From: Tetrapyrgos nigripes
Lineage: Eukaryota; Basidiomycota; Agaricomycetes; Agaricales; Campanellaceae
Assembly (NCBI GenBank): GCA_013368315.1
Contig: JAACJM010000204.1
Span: forward strand, 88,577 to 152,576
DNA length: 64,000 nucleotides
Direction of reading: 5' to 3'
Shown here: positions 33,051-43,489 of the stretch, in pieces
Layout: every line of letters begins with the position of its first letter
Numbering within the stretch: position 1 is the stretch's first letter
The notes under the pieces: generated by a model
Databases searched by the model: none
What the model was told of the DNA's origin: nothing
What the model saw: the letters and a program-made list of their open reading frames with translations, nothing else
Translations under genes and position numbers: made by a program

Positions 33051-33762
33051 GCTGCTTCATATATAGGAGAAGTAGACATAGTCAAGCTTCTGCTTGAGAA
33101 TGGGGCAGATGTCAATGCTCAGGGTGGAGTATATGGCAATGCACTCCAGGCTGCCTCATGGCAAGGCAATTTAGACATAGTCAAGCTTCTGCTTGAGAAT
33201 GGGGCAGATGTCAATGCTCAGGGTGGTAAATTTGGCAATGCACTCCAGGTTGCTTCATTTGAAGGAGGTGTAGACATAGTCAAGCTTCTGCTTGAGAATG
33301 GGGCAGATGTCAATGCTCAGGGTGGTAAATATGGCAATGCACTCCAGGGTGCTTCATATAGAGGAGCAGTAGACATAGTCAAGTTTCTGCTTGAGAAGGG
33401 AGCAGATGTCAATGTCAAAGGAGGCAGATATGGCACTGCTCTCCAAGCAGCTTCTGCTGCAGATCTTGATTTTGATTATGATTATGATTCCGATTCTGAT
33501 TGTTACCATGTCAAACTGATCAAAGTACTACTTGATAATGGAGCAGATATCAATTCCTGAGGTGGTCAATATGGTAGTCCCATTCAGGCTGCTGCCATTG
33601 AAGGCAAACAAAAAATATATGACCTCTTGATACAGAACGGAGCAACTCCAATTGATCCTCTTTTTACTATCTTTCAAGAAGACCCTCAAATTCCCATTCC
33701 ACTTATGGACAATGAACCAGCAGACTGTCAGATCTACTGCCCACTCTTCTGGAATATGTAGT
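33051..33762 (+). pseudogene. NACHT-ankyrin NLR, copy 1 (3' part)
   Basis: Continuation of the ankyrin array after the transposon, starting with the 9-bp target duplication. About five repeats of the DIVKLLLENGADVNAQGG type are followed by the acidic insertion LDFDYDYDSDSDCYH, also found in copy 2. A TGA at 33558-33560 replaces the CGA codon of copy 2 (CCTGAGG versus CCCGAGG), so even without the transposon this copy would lose its last ~65 residues. The sequence then follows copy 2 to its stop at about 33762. Confidence 0.85.
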
Positions 33763-35060
33763 TTGTTTTGATCTTGACAAGTAATTATGTTCTCTGAATG
33801 TATGATGGAATTGTCTCTTTTAAAAATCTTCAAAAATGAAATTTTACTTTGAATTACTTGTTTCTCCTGCACAAATGTTTATAGTGAATACCTGAAATTT
33901 CCGTAGTCCCTTATGAAAATGAATACTTTTTATTTAGACCTGTGTGTCCTCAGGCAAGCTTTTTTTCGGAACTCAGTAAGTACTTTCTGCCAACTATCAA
34001 GTACAATATTCAAGGCTCTGTCAATGTCACCCAATATATATTATATGAGAGGTTTGATCACTGCACTGATTGTGTTTCTAAAGTGATGTGAGAGCTTACA
34101 TTCTCCTGTGATATGAGCTATTGACTTTATTACGAGTACTATATATTACCATGATAGTAAGGAGTCCCGGTGCTTATGGCCTATCCTATTATGCAGCAAT
34201 AGTTGTCAACGTTGAGGGCCTTCAGCTTGCATTTCGGCTACAAGATTGACACCAACAAAATGTCCTCACAATCGCTACTGAGGTATGTCGAGTCAGAAAT
34301 AGGTACCCCACTTAAGGAAGTATAATACCATTGCATTTGAGATCATTTTCTTCAACTCGCATCTCGGAGAATGTGGCGATACGTTTTGTGGAACGTTCCT
34401 GGACCCACCCGACAGCGAGAGGACGAGCTCACGCCTTCAATATCTGCAGTAGATGGCAAACCCGCCGTCTGGTCAACCTGCCTACCTACATACATACTTC
34501 TAGACACTACCGCTGATAGTACTGGGGGAACACATATCAAACGCTGTTCAATCAATGGAGGGTACCATCATTTCCGATTCGCCGTCATTTGTGGGTTATG
34601 GCCCGTGACTTACCCGTGCTTTTCCCTATTCGTTTATCGAGTCTTCTTCCAATTAGTTTGCGAAGAAAGCCTACTAGGTGATAATAGATGTATATTTAAG
34701 AGCTGTTGTTTTGGCGAGCAACTGACAAGTTTGATGAGAGATGAACAAAGAGCGAATTTCTTCTGTTTCCGTGAAAATCCAAACAGCCCAGGTCACCACG
34801 ATAGCGTTTCGTAGCATAGATCCCTCGAGTCTGACCTTCAATGATGTCGTCCTTTCTTTGAGGACGCTGACAGGAGTGGTAGCCAACGTGTTTGAGACTG
34901 TTTATGAGGCCTTTAGGCTGAGTTAACTTAGGTTGACCTCGAAAAATTTTCCACAGGTTCAGTCTCCCACCCCTAGGCCGGTCTCTACCCTTCCTGACAA
35001 CTGAAAAGTCTAGACTCGGTCTGGACCGGGTCCAAGGACCGTTGACGTTGACGACCACGA
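33763..35060. repeat. Segment IV, copy 1 (NLR 3' flank)
   Basis: Matches 57850-59045 through most of its length. AT-rich 3' flank first, then blocks such as GGAGAATGTGGCGATACGTT (34369 on) and CATAGATCCCTCGAGTCTGA (34814 on). Open frames on both strands are short and unrecognised. Its last ~150 bases (34906-35060) are absent from the other copy and show inverted similarity to 16690-16835. Confidence 0.55.
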
Positions 35061-35569
35061 CGTCATGCTGCAGCTGATGCCATTAACGCTCTCTCTCAGA
35101 AACGAAGTGGGCGTAGTTCTCCTCGTCTTCCCTTTTTCATCAATTTTCATTGTAATTGGAGTTTTGGATGGGTTTCATGGTTTGGTCAGGCTCTGGTTAT
35201 CTGGTTAGAGATATGGCCTGTGATAGAGTTAGGAAAAGGACGATTAGCGTGCATGATAAATTAGAATGAGATAGAAAAAATAGTAATCGGGTTTGCCAGC
35301 TTCGCTGGACATGGATTGCCCCTCCTCCCTATTCATTTATTCCTTCATATGCCAATCATCCTTTCTATTTCCGTTTAGTGATGCGTCTATGGATTTGGGA
35401 GAGATCGGAAGGTATGCGAAGATCACTATGGTATACCGGAAGCTGAGTTTGGAGGGACGGATTCGGTATGTTGCCTATTCCTTAGTAGCGATGACCTTTT
35501 TTTGGTCATATTATCTTGGGCCTCGTAATTTGCCATGCGAAGCAGTGGCATCTTTCCCCAGTTATCACA
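35061..35569. other. No recognised feature
   Basis: About 500 bases. A plus-strand open frame (from about 35293, with YAKITMVYRKLSLEGRIRY) is open but has no counterpart in the other duplicated copies and was not recognised. Confidence 0.3.
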
Positions 35570-36330
35570 GTTGGCATTTTCACAGTGTAAATGATGTCAT
35601 AACACCTTCACTTCTTCACATTTGTCACTCACACGTTTTCCAAAGGTTTCCGAAAGTAACAAATGTAAACATGGAAGCTTTCTGATTTCAGCGTGTTTTA
35701 CACTCTGTTTTTCTCGTCTTCCTGTTTAACTCTGGGGGGATACCAATGCCCTTACTCTGACGCCTACGGCTCAGGATACAACTACAACCAATTGTCACTC
35801 GCACGTTTTCCTTCAACATGACGATGCCTGTAACAAGTCTACCTACACTGATATGTACTATTGTTTCACCTTTCTCTTTCTCTTTTCTTCTTCATTGTTT
35901 TGATGGTCTGTCCTTCCTTCAATCAACTCTGTAAACAGGACAATGTGTTTCAGAGAAGATATCCTCACCTGTTTTACTCTATGTGACTGGACTAAATCAT
36001 CAGGGTGACATCCTGTGGATGTGACTGCCATTGGATACAGTGAGTTTAGACTGATGAGGTTATTCCTTTTTTTGACATTTTACAGTCATCACCCACCTCT
36101 TTGACATCTACTACACCTTGTTCTCACCCTCATCCTCATCCTTAACCTGCCCTGGGCCCACTCCCTACCCAGACTTCAATGTTACACCACCTGCTCCCTT
36201 CCCATACCTCGACACCAACAATCCCCATCCACCCCCCCCTCCTGCAACGTCTTCCTCACTCCCACCAAATATGGTATAGAGGATGTTACCTACAAAAGCA
36301 TTCGAGGTGTAGGGGGTTCGAGGTGTAGGG
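35570..36330 (+). pseudogene. Segment Y, copy B (short)
   Basis: Shares with copies A and C the block CTTCACATTTGTCACTCACA, the donor GGATACAGTGAGT (about 36034), the acceptor at about 36086 and the exon with GACATCTACTACACC, Pro-rich afterwards. It ends early and passes directly into oxoprolinase copy B. The internal frame is broken. Confidence 0.4.
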
Positions 36331-36539
36331 CAACGCTACCAACACCCTCCTCAAGCCCAAAGGCACCTGTCACTCCTTCTCATTATCTGTGGCTCTCATA
36401 AACAACCAATCCCGTCCCAAAAGAGTAACAACGAACGCTGGTTGGGTACATGAGTGATTCGGCGATGGAGGAACATTAGGTGGTTTTTGAGGATGGTCAT
36501 GGTGAAGATGGGAATGGAAGAGTGAAGAAGGGGTATACA
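36331..36539. other. Junction between Y-B and oxoprolinase B
   Basis: About 200 bases with no recognised coding match, though the end runs into sequence leading to MAGYAEGLGEVVRG of the next feature. Confidence 0.3.
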
Positions 36540-38109
36540 GGTAAAGGATGAGATGTGGCTGGATATGCAGAGGGTCTGGGGGAGGTAGTAAGAGGTGTGG
36601 GTGGGGAGGCGGTGAGGGTTATTCAGAAGCACGGTGGGTCTTTCTCCTTTTTTCCCTTGACGTCTTCCCTTCCTTCTCTCTTGTTCCTTCTTTCCTTTTG
36701 TTTCCTTCAGTCCTCCATCTCCTTGCATCGCTTAACACCTTTAAATTCCAGACCTGCCCGCCATCAAATAACCCCCCCAAACACCTCCACTCCTCAGGCT
36801 ACCGCTCCCTTGCCATTGTCTTTGCACACTTCTACACATAATTCCAGCACGAGAGACTCGTTACGTCTATTGCAAGAGAAGTGGGATTTGCACAGGTGGG
36901 TATGACATGGTTCATTTTGCCAGTACAATGCTTATATAGTTTCACAGGTATCCCACAGCGCAAAGCTGGTCGCCAAGACCAAACTCGTCCTTCGAGGCTT
37001 CAGCTGTACCGCCGACGCATGTCTCACACTCATCCTCTGTCAATACATAAACGATTACACCTAGACAATTTCCTCTCTGGTTTTGACGCTCATTCATCCA
37101 AAGGGTCTCAGGCTTCCGCGTCTTCTGCTCCATCGTCATCGCAATCCAAGGGGGATAAAAGAGAAAACCTCGGGTGAAATTTATGTCCCCCGACAGAGGC
37201 TTGGTTGACACAGATCAATTTAGTGGGTTGAAGAGTATACTGAATAGGACTACGGGGGTGTGGCCGGGTATGTGTTGACGAGTTACGAGAGAAAAGAGGG
37301 GGAAGGGAAGAAGGGAAGATGATCCTAGTAATTGGGTGAGTCAAGTTGTCTTTTCTGTATCTTTGCCGATGTCATGGTTCTGACCCATTTCCTCATTCTT
37401 TTCGTCCTTTTGTCCCTCCCTTCTTCCTCATCCTCTTCCCTCATTCCCCGTTCCCCGCCTCTCACTCTCACAGTAATCCAATGTGCACACTGCAATGCAC
37501 ATATGATAATTCTGATGTAGACACTGGCAGCCTAGATGTAGAAGGCACAACCTATCCCACTACACAGGAAGACTTGAGTTGGTATATGAGATTAACGACA
37601 GCTGGGTTTACAATACAGGTGGGTTTTGGATTCTTGGATTTGGATTTGGATTTCGGATTTCGGATTATTTTTTTTATTTTTCTCTTTTTCCTCGCCTGGG
37701 GTCACGCTCTATTTTGGTCTCATTTGTTGGGTCAGCTTTCCTTCTCTTTCTCGCTCTCATTCTCGTTCCCGTTTTGATTTTTGTTTTCGTTGGCGTTCCT
37801 AGTTAGACGTTGTGGATAATGCATTTGCTGATACTGACACCGCTTCTTTTCAGTTTTGTACTATTATCTTACATACTATGTACCATTGGGTTGCCTCCCA
37901 GACCCCCGGTGTATCAGATTCTGATCCTAGCCCGGGTAATACACTCCTCCTTCTCCTCCTTTCCCTCATTCCCCTTCTCTCCGCTCACCACACTACCTAC
38001 ATCACTCACTCCCCCCCCTTCCCCCCTCCCACCCCCCTACACTTTTCACGTCCCTTTCCGTTCTCTTCCTTTTCTTCCCGTCCAACATCCAATTCTCATC
38101 TCCCCCACA
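36540..38109 (+). pseudogene. 5-oxoprolinase fragment, copy B
   Basis: Second decayed copy matching 1-1580. Visible pieces: GEVVRGVGGEAVRVIQK (about 36580-36630), SGYRSLAIVFAHFYT (about 36795-36838, followed by TAA in frame), SIAREVGFAQ (about 36868-36893), DDNFLSGFDAH-like sequence near 37080, GLKSILNRTTG near 37230 and the donor GGGTGAGTC at about 37335. It goes to the acceptor CCCCCACAG at 38109. The following exon present in copy A is missing: a 9-bp minisatellite and the Plavaka region begin there, and the match resumes at 52098. Confidence 0.72.
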
Positions 38110-38117
38110 GCTGACAA

Positions 38118-38560
38118 CCCACACGGAGCAGACAGAGCAGACGTGGCAGATGGGGCAGACGAGGCAGACGAGGCAAGACGTGGCAGCTCTGTTGGCATGA
38201 GGCAGACGTGGCAGACGGGGCAGACAAGGCAGACAAGGTAGACAAGGCAGACGGGGCAGACAAGGCAGACGGGGCAGACGGGGCAGACGGGGCAGACAAG
38301 GCAGACAAGGCAGACAAGGCAGACGGGCAGACAAGGCAGATGTGGCAGACATGGCAGATGGGGCAGACAAGGCAGACGTAGCAGACGGGGCAGACAAGGC
38401 AGACAAGGCAGACAGAGCAGACGAGCAGATGAGGCAGACCAGGCAGACCAGGCAGACCAGGCAGACAAAGCAGACAAGGCAGATGGGGCACATGGGGCAG
38501 ATGTAACAGACTGAGCAGATGAAGATGACAAGGCAGACACAGTAGTCTGCCCTTTTCCTG
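38118..38560. repeat. 9-bp minisatellite (GGCAGACAA type)
   Basis: About 47 degenerate copies of GCAGACAAG/GCAGACGGG-like 9-mers. The unit is three codons, so it reads Ala-Asp-Lys/Gly on the plus strand and Cys-Leu-Val/Pro on the minus strand in long but meaningless frames. Confidence 0.9.
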
Positions 38561-39767
38561 TCCAGCCTGAGCTGTCTATTTATATTTAGTAAAATTTAAT
38601 TAACCTGGTTGAATGAATTCATTGTATTACATCCTGTAAATTTTCAGTAAGCCCTTCTGTATTACTTAATTGACATGCACTGCAAATCCATCCAACAAGT
38701 CTCTCGTAAGTCCATTGGATATACATGATGACTTACAAAATAGTCACTTTTCAGTAAAGTCATTGTAATGTCTTGTGACTTACAAGTGTCTTACTGTAAC
38801 CAGTCTGTCACACCGTATATTCTCCATTTAGCATGTAGGCTTTTTCCAGAGACTTACGAGATAGACTTTTAAAACCTGCATCTTGTAATTCCCTTGTAAA
38901 ATCACAAGTCTTTCTAGGGTATTACTGTGACACAGATGTCCCCCCGTAAATTCAGTGTAGATATGAGCAGTCTTATCCAAGACTTTCAAGTTCTACCTTC
39001 TGGTAAGTCCTCTGTAAATTTTACTTGGTTTACAAATTGTCTTACTGTGACATTATCTCACACTGAAATACCCTTGTATTTCAGTTCTGTTTTACAAGAA
39101 GACATACTGTGACAAAAAAGTCACTTGTAATTCCACTGTATGCTCTTCAATGCTATACTGTGACAAAACCTCACACTGAAAGTCCATGGTATGTCCTTGC
39201 AGCTTACAATGGTCTTTCAGAATAGTCCTCATTATTTGTCTATTTTGTAATACACTTGTAAGTCAAGCCAACTTACATATTGATTGGTTCCCCATAATAC
39301 TCTTGTAATACTCAAGTAAGGCTGAGGATTTACCAGTGTTTGTACCAAATGTTTCTTGTAATTCCTTCATAATACAGCTAGTCTTACAAGTGTATTTCTG
39401 TGACTTGATTGTCACTTTGTAAATTTCCTGCAGATTTTGCTTCCTTGTAAGTCCTTTGTAAATCTCTCTTGCCTTACTGTTTGTCATACTGTGATTATCT
39501 GTCACACTGAAATACTCCAGTATTTCCTATGTGTCTTACTACATGACATATTGTGACAAAAAGTCACTCTGAAATTCCTGTGTAATTCCACAGTATATCA
39601 ACCAAGGGTATACAGTGACAGCAAGTCACACTGAAAGTCCATGGTATTTCTTTGTGACTTACAATGGTCATACAAGGTTGTTCTAATTTTTTCTGTCTCT
39701 TGTAATACTAATGTATGACAAGGAGTCTTACATATTGATTGGCTTGGTGTAATACTCTTGTAAAACC
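38561..39767. repeat. Subterminal repeat region beside the Plavaka transposase
   Basis: AT-rich, non-coding and dense in short motifs: CTTGTAA, TTACAAG, CTGTGAC and GTCACACTGAAA, on both strands. A block of about 190 bases beginning near GTCACACTGAAAGTCCATGG occurs twice (about 39170-39350 and 39625-39805), ending TGAGGATTTACC / AGAGGATTTACA. Such motif clusters are usual near the ends of CACTA/Plavaka elements. I could not identify a terminal inverted repeat. Confidence 0.55.
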
Positions 39768-42118
39768 TCAGTAAAGCAGAGGATTTACAAGTGTTTGCAC
39801 CCAGTGATTGATGACCAGCATTTCCGACAGTGGTTGGTTGCGACTGCTCCGACACCATGGCTCCTTGACGGCAGCTATGTGCTTCGATTCGGTGATTGAA
39901 GAACAAAGACCATTAGGTGAACTGAATTCCGCAATGAGGACAGGATAGTGTATGAGCGAGTGCTGGTGTGGAAGAGAGAATGTGTCCCGCACATCAAGCT
40001 GCTCAAAGATAACATGTTCCTTGTGAAATTTCTCAAGCACTTGTCCAATTTGATAAATCGTGTCTTCCGTGATGATATCCCTTCTTACCAGATAACAAAA
40101 CTCAGTGAAGGCAGCGACAGTCCAGGCAATCTCATCTGGAACTCGACCAGCAATTGCAGCAAGGTACACCTAAGGAGTCAACAATTAGTTCAACTGCATG
40201 TCACCTTCATGAGTGCCTTCGAGTCATTTCCAGTCCATTGCTTGAATCCATGGCCTTCTGGGAAACGTCGAAGCGCTGGAAACAAAGGTGCAGCAGAAAT
40301 CCTGAACTCAATTGAGACAATACCAAAAAAAGAGCATAAGAGAACACTCACCGTCAGTCAATGTCAGCCATTATCCTAGCCACCTCTGCCTTACTATTCT
40401 CCAGCTCCAGATACTCCTGTACCCATGTAACGAGATGGTCCTTAAAGGTGCCTTTGATGAGCTGATGTAGGATGTCAGGGGCAATCAAAGCATGGATATC
40501 TGCATGAGGGAGTAATAGGTGAAGGGCTAATTTGTCCCTGGATGAGTATACAGCACAACTGAGAGAGCAACGACAACATACCATTATACCCACAATAATA
40601 CCATATGTGTCCCACTGATCTGCAGCAGACAGGATGGCATCTCCAACCCTACAGGTGTGCTCATGTGATCTTGGTATACTTGGGCCATCAGTGCATCTGG
40701 ATGAAGTTAAATGAACAAAAATGCGCAATAGGATACACTGCTGAGACTGACCTTGCACACCACCCCTGAACAATACAGGCAAGCAGCACCTGCTCAGGAT
40801 AATCCCCAATATAAGGCCCAATGCTATACACCACCCGACGGTAATAACCGTCACCAAACTGCACTACGTCAGGTTCCATCATAAATGGGCGAAGGGACTC
40901 ATATACATGGTGAAGGGATTGATGAAAGATATGTCAGTGGAATCTTCGGAACTCAGGGCTATTCTGATAGTCTTGGGTGGCTATTGTAGGGTCTATGAGC
41001 TCAAAATTGATTTATATAGATGATCTGGTAGACATACTCTTGGGTATAGCCAGGAACATAAAAAGAGAGACACCTCCACAGTGAGATCGACGAGCATTAT
41101 TAGTGAGACACCCATTTGAAAGATATGCTGGGTAATAGTCATTTTGACTAGTTGCGACTGATACTGTGGTCTTGTCACTGCCCGTTATAGTAGCACACAG
41201 CATGGCACCTTCAGTGTCTGGGTGTTGGTTGACAATTGTATCCTGTATTCATATCAGAAAAAATGAAGTACAAAAGAAAGCTGTAACACACTGCTTCATG
41301 CATAGCCCAGTTACCAGACATGAAGTTCTGGTATTGCCGCTTCCCGTCTTCAGTCCTTATTGCCTGGTAAGGTGTTGTCTCTATCTCTCCAATAAAGTCT
41401 GGATTCCTGAGTTGCCAATGGAGAACCTCGTGCAGATCCCAATAATACACCATAAACTCGCTGTCCATCCAAGGCTCATGCTTTCCCTCCTCCCTAGGGC
41501 CATCATACTTGACTGAAAAGGCCTCCCAGGGAACTGCGCCGTCAGAACACGCATCAGTGTGATCAGCAAAGAGTGGTTCTTGTTCTTGAGCATGGGGAGC
41601 CAGTATTTCCATCAATTCGTCAATGTTGCCAGCAGAAGCCTGCATTTTCCGATACAAAAGATTGGCTGTCCAGAATTCTAGACCATCTTGCCAGGGTCTC
41701 CAGTCATTCCCCTCACAGGCGGGTGTAGATGGAGCTGGAGGCGGTGCTCCCTCCAGAAGAAAATCTCCCACTGAGTCACATTTCTGACCTTTATTTCATT
41801 AGCAGATAAATCATGACATCAATGAAAGCAAACTCACCGTTAAGCTTTGGATGGAAGTATTGTTCAACCTGAGAACTCTTCACCGTATTTCTACCATCGT
41901 ACTGTTGAGGAGGAGGAGGAAACACAGGATCATCAAAGTTGGCATCCGTGTCAAAGTTTAAGTTGGCATCTGGGTGATAGTTACTCTCGTTGTCAGATGC
42001 TGCCACATCAGAGTCAGGTTCGGATTTGGAACTGCTTGAATAGTTGAGGTGGTCATGAGTATGAAGGTGGTTTCCAAGTCCTCTGTGGTCCTTGAATGTG
42101 TGGTAACAGCCCAGGACC
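39768..42118 (-). pseudogene. Plavaka-type (CACTA-like) transposase
   Basis: Read from 42118 downward: a C2H2-like zinc finger (CYHTFKDHRGLGNHLHTH, about 42060-42115); an acidic stretch; then KMQASAGNIDELMEILAPHA, GAVPWEAFSVKYDGP, WMDSEFMVYYWDL and QNFMSGNWA (41290-41680); GSDKTTVSVATSQNDYYPAY (about 41130-41195); ADIHALIAPDILHQLIKGTF (about 40440-40500); and the C-terminal YLAAIAGRVPDEIAWTVAAF, SLPHQHSLIHY, SPNGLCSSITESKHIAAVKE (39850-40169). These are the standard blocks of fungal Plavaka transposases, some in different frames joined by introns. Stop and frame changes within blocks (about 41090-41180 and 40560-40880) suggest damage, but introns could explain part of it. It lies divergent to the partner gene at 42319. 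Confidence 0.78.
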
Positions 42119-42318
42119 ATACACGTTAATGTACGTGGCCTAGCTTTCTTTCAGGCTGATCTGGGTGGAGGGGGCATGTTAGGGAAGAGAAGAAAAAATT
42201 TGAATTGGAAATGTTGCTAGGAAAGACAGGCGAGGGTCAGAAATGTCGGATTTACTGTTCAACCTTTTTTTGCCTGGCCCCAAATTTTTTCATTCATACA
42301 TTTCATCCCTTGACCACA

Positions 42319-43247
42319 ATGACTGATCCTGCTCAAACACCCAGAAGTCTCTGTACCAATCCACCTCAGCCACTACCAATGCCCCAATCCAACTCAGACA
42401 CTACTACTCCATCCAAACCCAAATCCATGGCTCCTTCGAAACCAAGTACTACGCTTCCACCAGCTCTTGATCCAAAACAGTCCAGACCAGGGCTACAGAC
42501 ATGCACTACCAATAAAGATGCTCATCCTGCTGACATCGTCAAGGCATTTACCAAAGTACGCCAGACAGCGGCACAGATACAGGCCGACAAGGACAAGAAG
42601 CAACTAGAAGAAGAAGTCAGCACAAAAAATTGTCTCGCAGCACAAAATTGTCTCGCCCAGTTCGAAGACATGACTCAGCAGAAGCAAGATCAGTACAAAG
42701 TCGAGTTTGCGAAGCCTACACCACCGGAAAATATGTCAGGTCCATTGAAAAAAAGGAATACAGGTGAAGTCCTTACCTTTATGTGCATCATTTCGAATTC
42801 TTCTCAAAACTCTTGTGGTTCCAGGTTCCAGTAAAACGGTATTGCATAAAGAGCTGCTGCTCCAAGAGCTTGCAAAATTGAATGAGGAAGAAGGTATGTT
42901 GTGTATTATTCTTGATTATGGCAGACTGATAACGCAAGATACAGCAGCCAACATCGTCTCAAACAATGCCAAAGACAAGTCAGAGGACAAAATGCTCATC
43001 ATTGATGAAGAGAATGTTGATGCCGTTTCTGCTGGCAGTCGTAAACGGAAACCGGTAACTGACTGGGCCGACATCAACAACATGCGCAAAGTTCCTCCCT
43101 CTATGCCAAACATTACTCCTCCACCAACGTCTACAGGTACCAACAAGCGGAAAGCCAAAACCGAGTATTCTGTGTCATTTTTTGCATTCTGTTTCTGGCT
43201 ACTGACCTTACCTTTGTAGTGGAAATCTACCCAACAGCAAGAAGGCT
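42319..43247 (+). pseudogene. Plavaka-associated partner gene, 5' part (cut by copia 2)
   Basis: Starts MTDPAQTPRSLCTNPPQPLP at 42319, Pro/Ser/Thr-rich, then a Lys/Gln-rich helical stretch (QIQADKDKKQLEEE). Short introns at about 42771-42830, 42895-42944 and from about 43136. The last piece before the insertion (GNLPNSKKAK) spans the AGGCT target duplication and continues in frame at 49929 (ARKAAESVPTGLKNGSQ). The product is an uncharacterised basidiomycete protein type that I recall beside transposases. The gene was apparently intact before the copia insertion. Confidence 0.55.
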
Positions 43248-43482
43248 TATTAGACTTAGGTTATCTTAGCGAATAGTCTTAGTGAGAGTCACAAAGTGGG
43301 GGGTAAGAGCGTGCGAACGTATCTCGCTTGACTCTCAAGTATATATCATTAATCAGAGTAGTATAATAATATAAATAGTCTAAGTATATCCGTATGATCA
43401 TTTGACCATATGTCCGCAGTACCTGATTGATGCCGTATGCATAATAGCTTAGTAATTTGATCGTTATCATTAAATTCCAACA
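43248..43482 (-). repeat. LTR of copia 2 (3' LTR)
   Basis: 235 bp, nearly identical to 49689-49923. By eye the differences are a C/T near 43316 and an A/G near 43408. Confidence 0.93.
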
Positions 43483-43489
43483 CTCCCCT

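Noticed and set aside
38002..38540. Long Cys/Leu/Pro-rich minus-strand open frames (131-164 codons)
   Set aside because: They are a by-product of the 9-bp minisatellite, whose length is a multiple of three, and are open in several frames at once.
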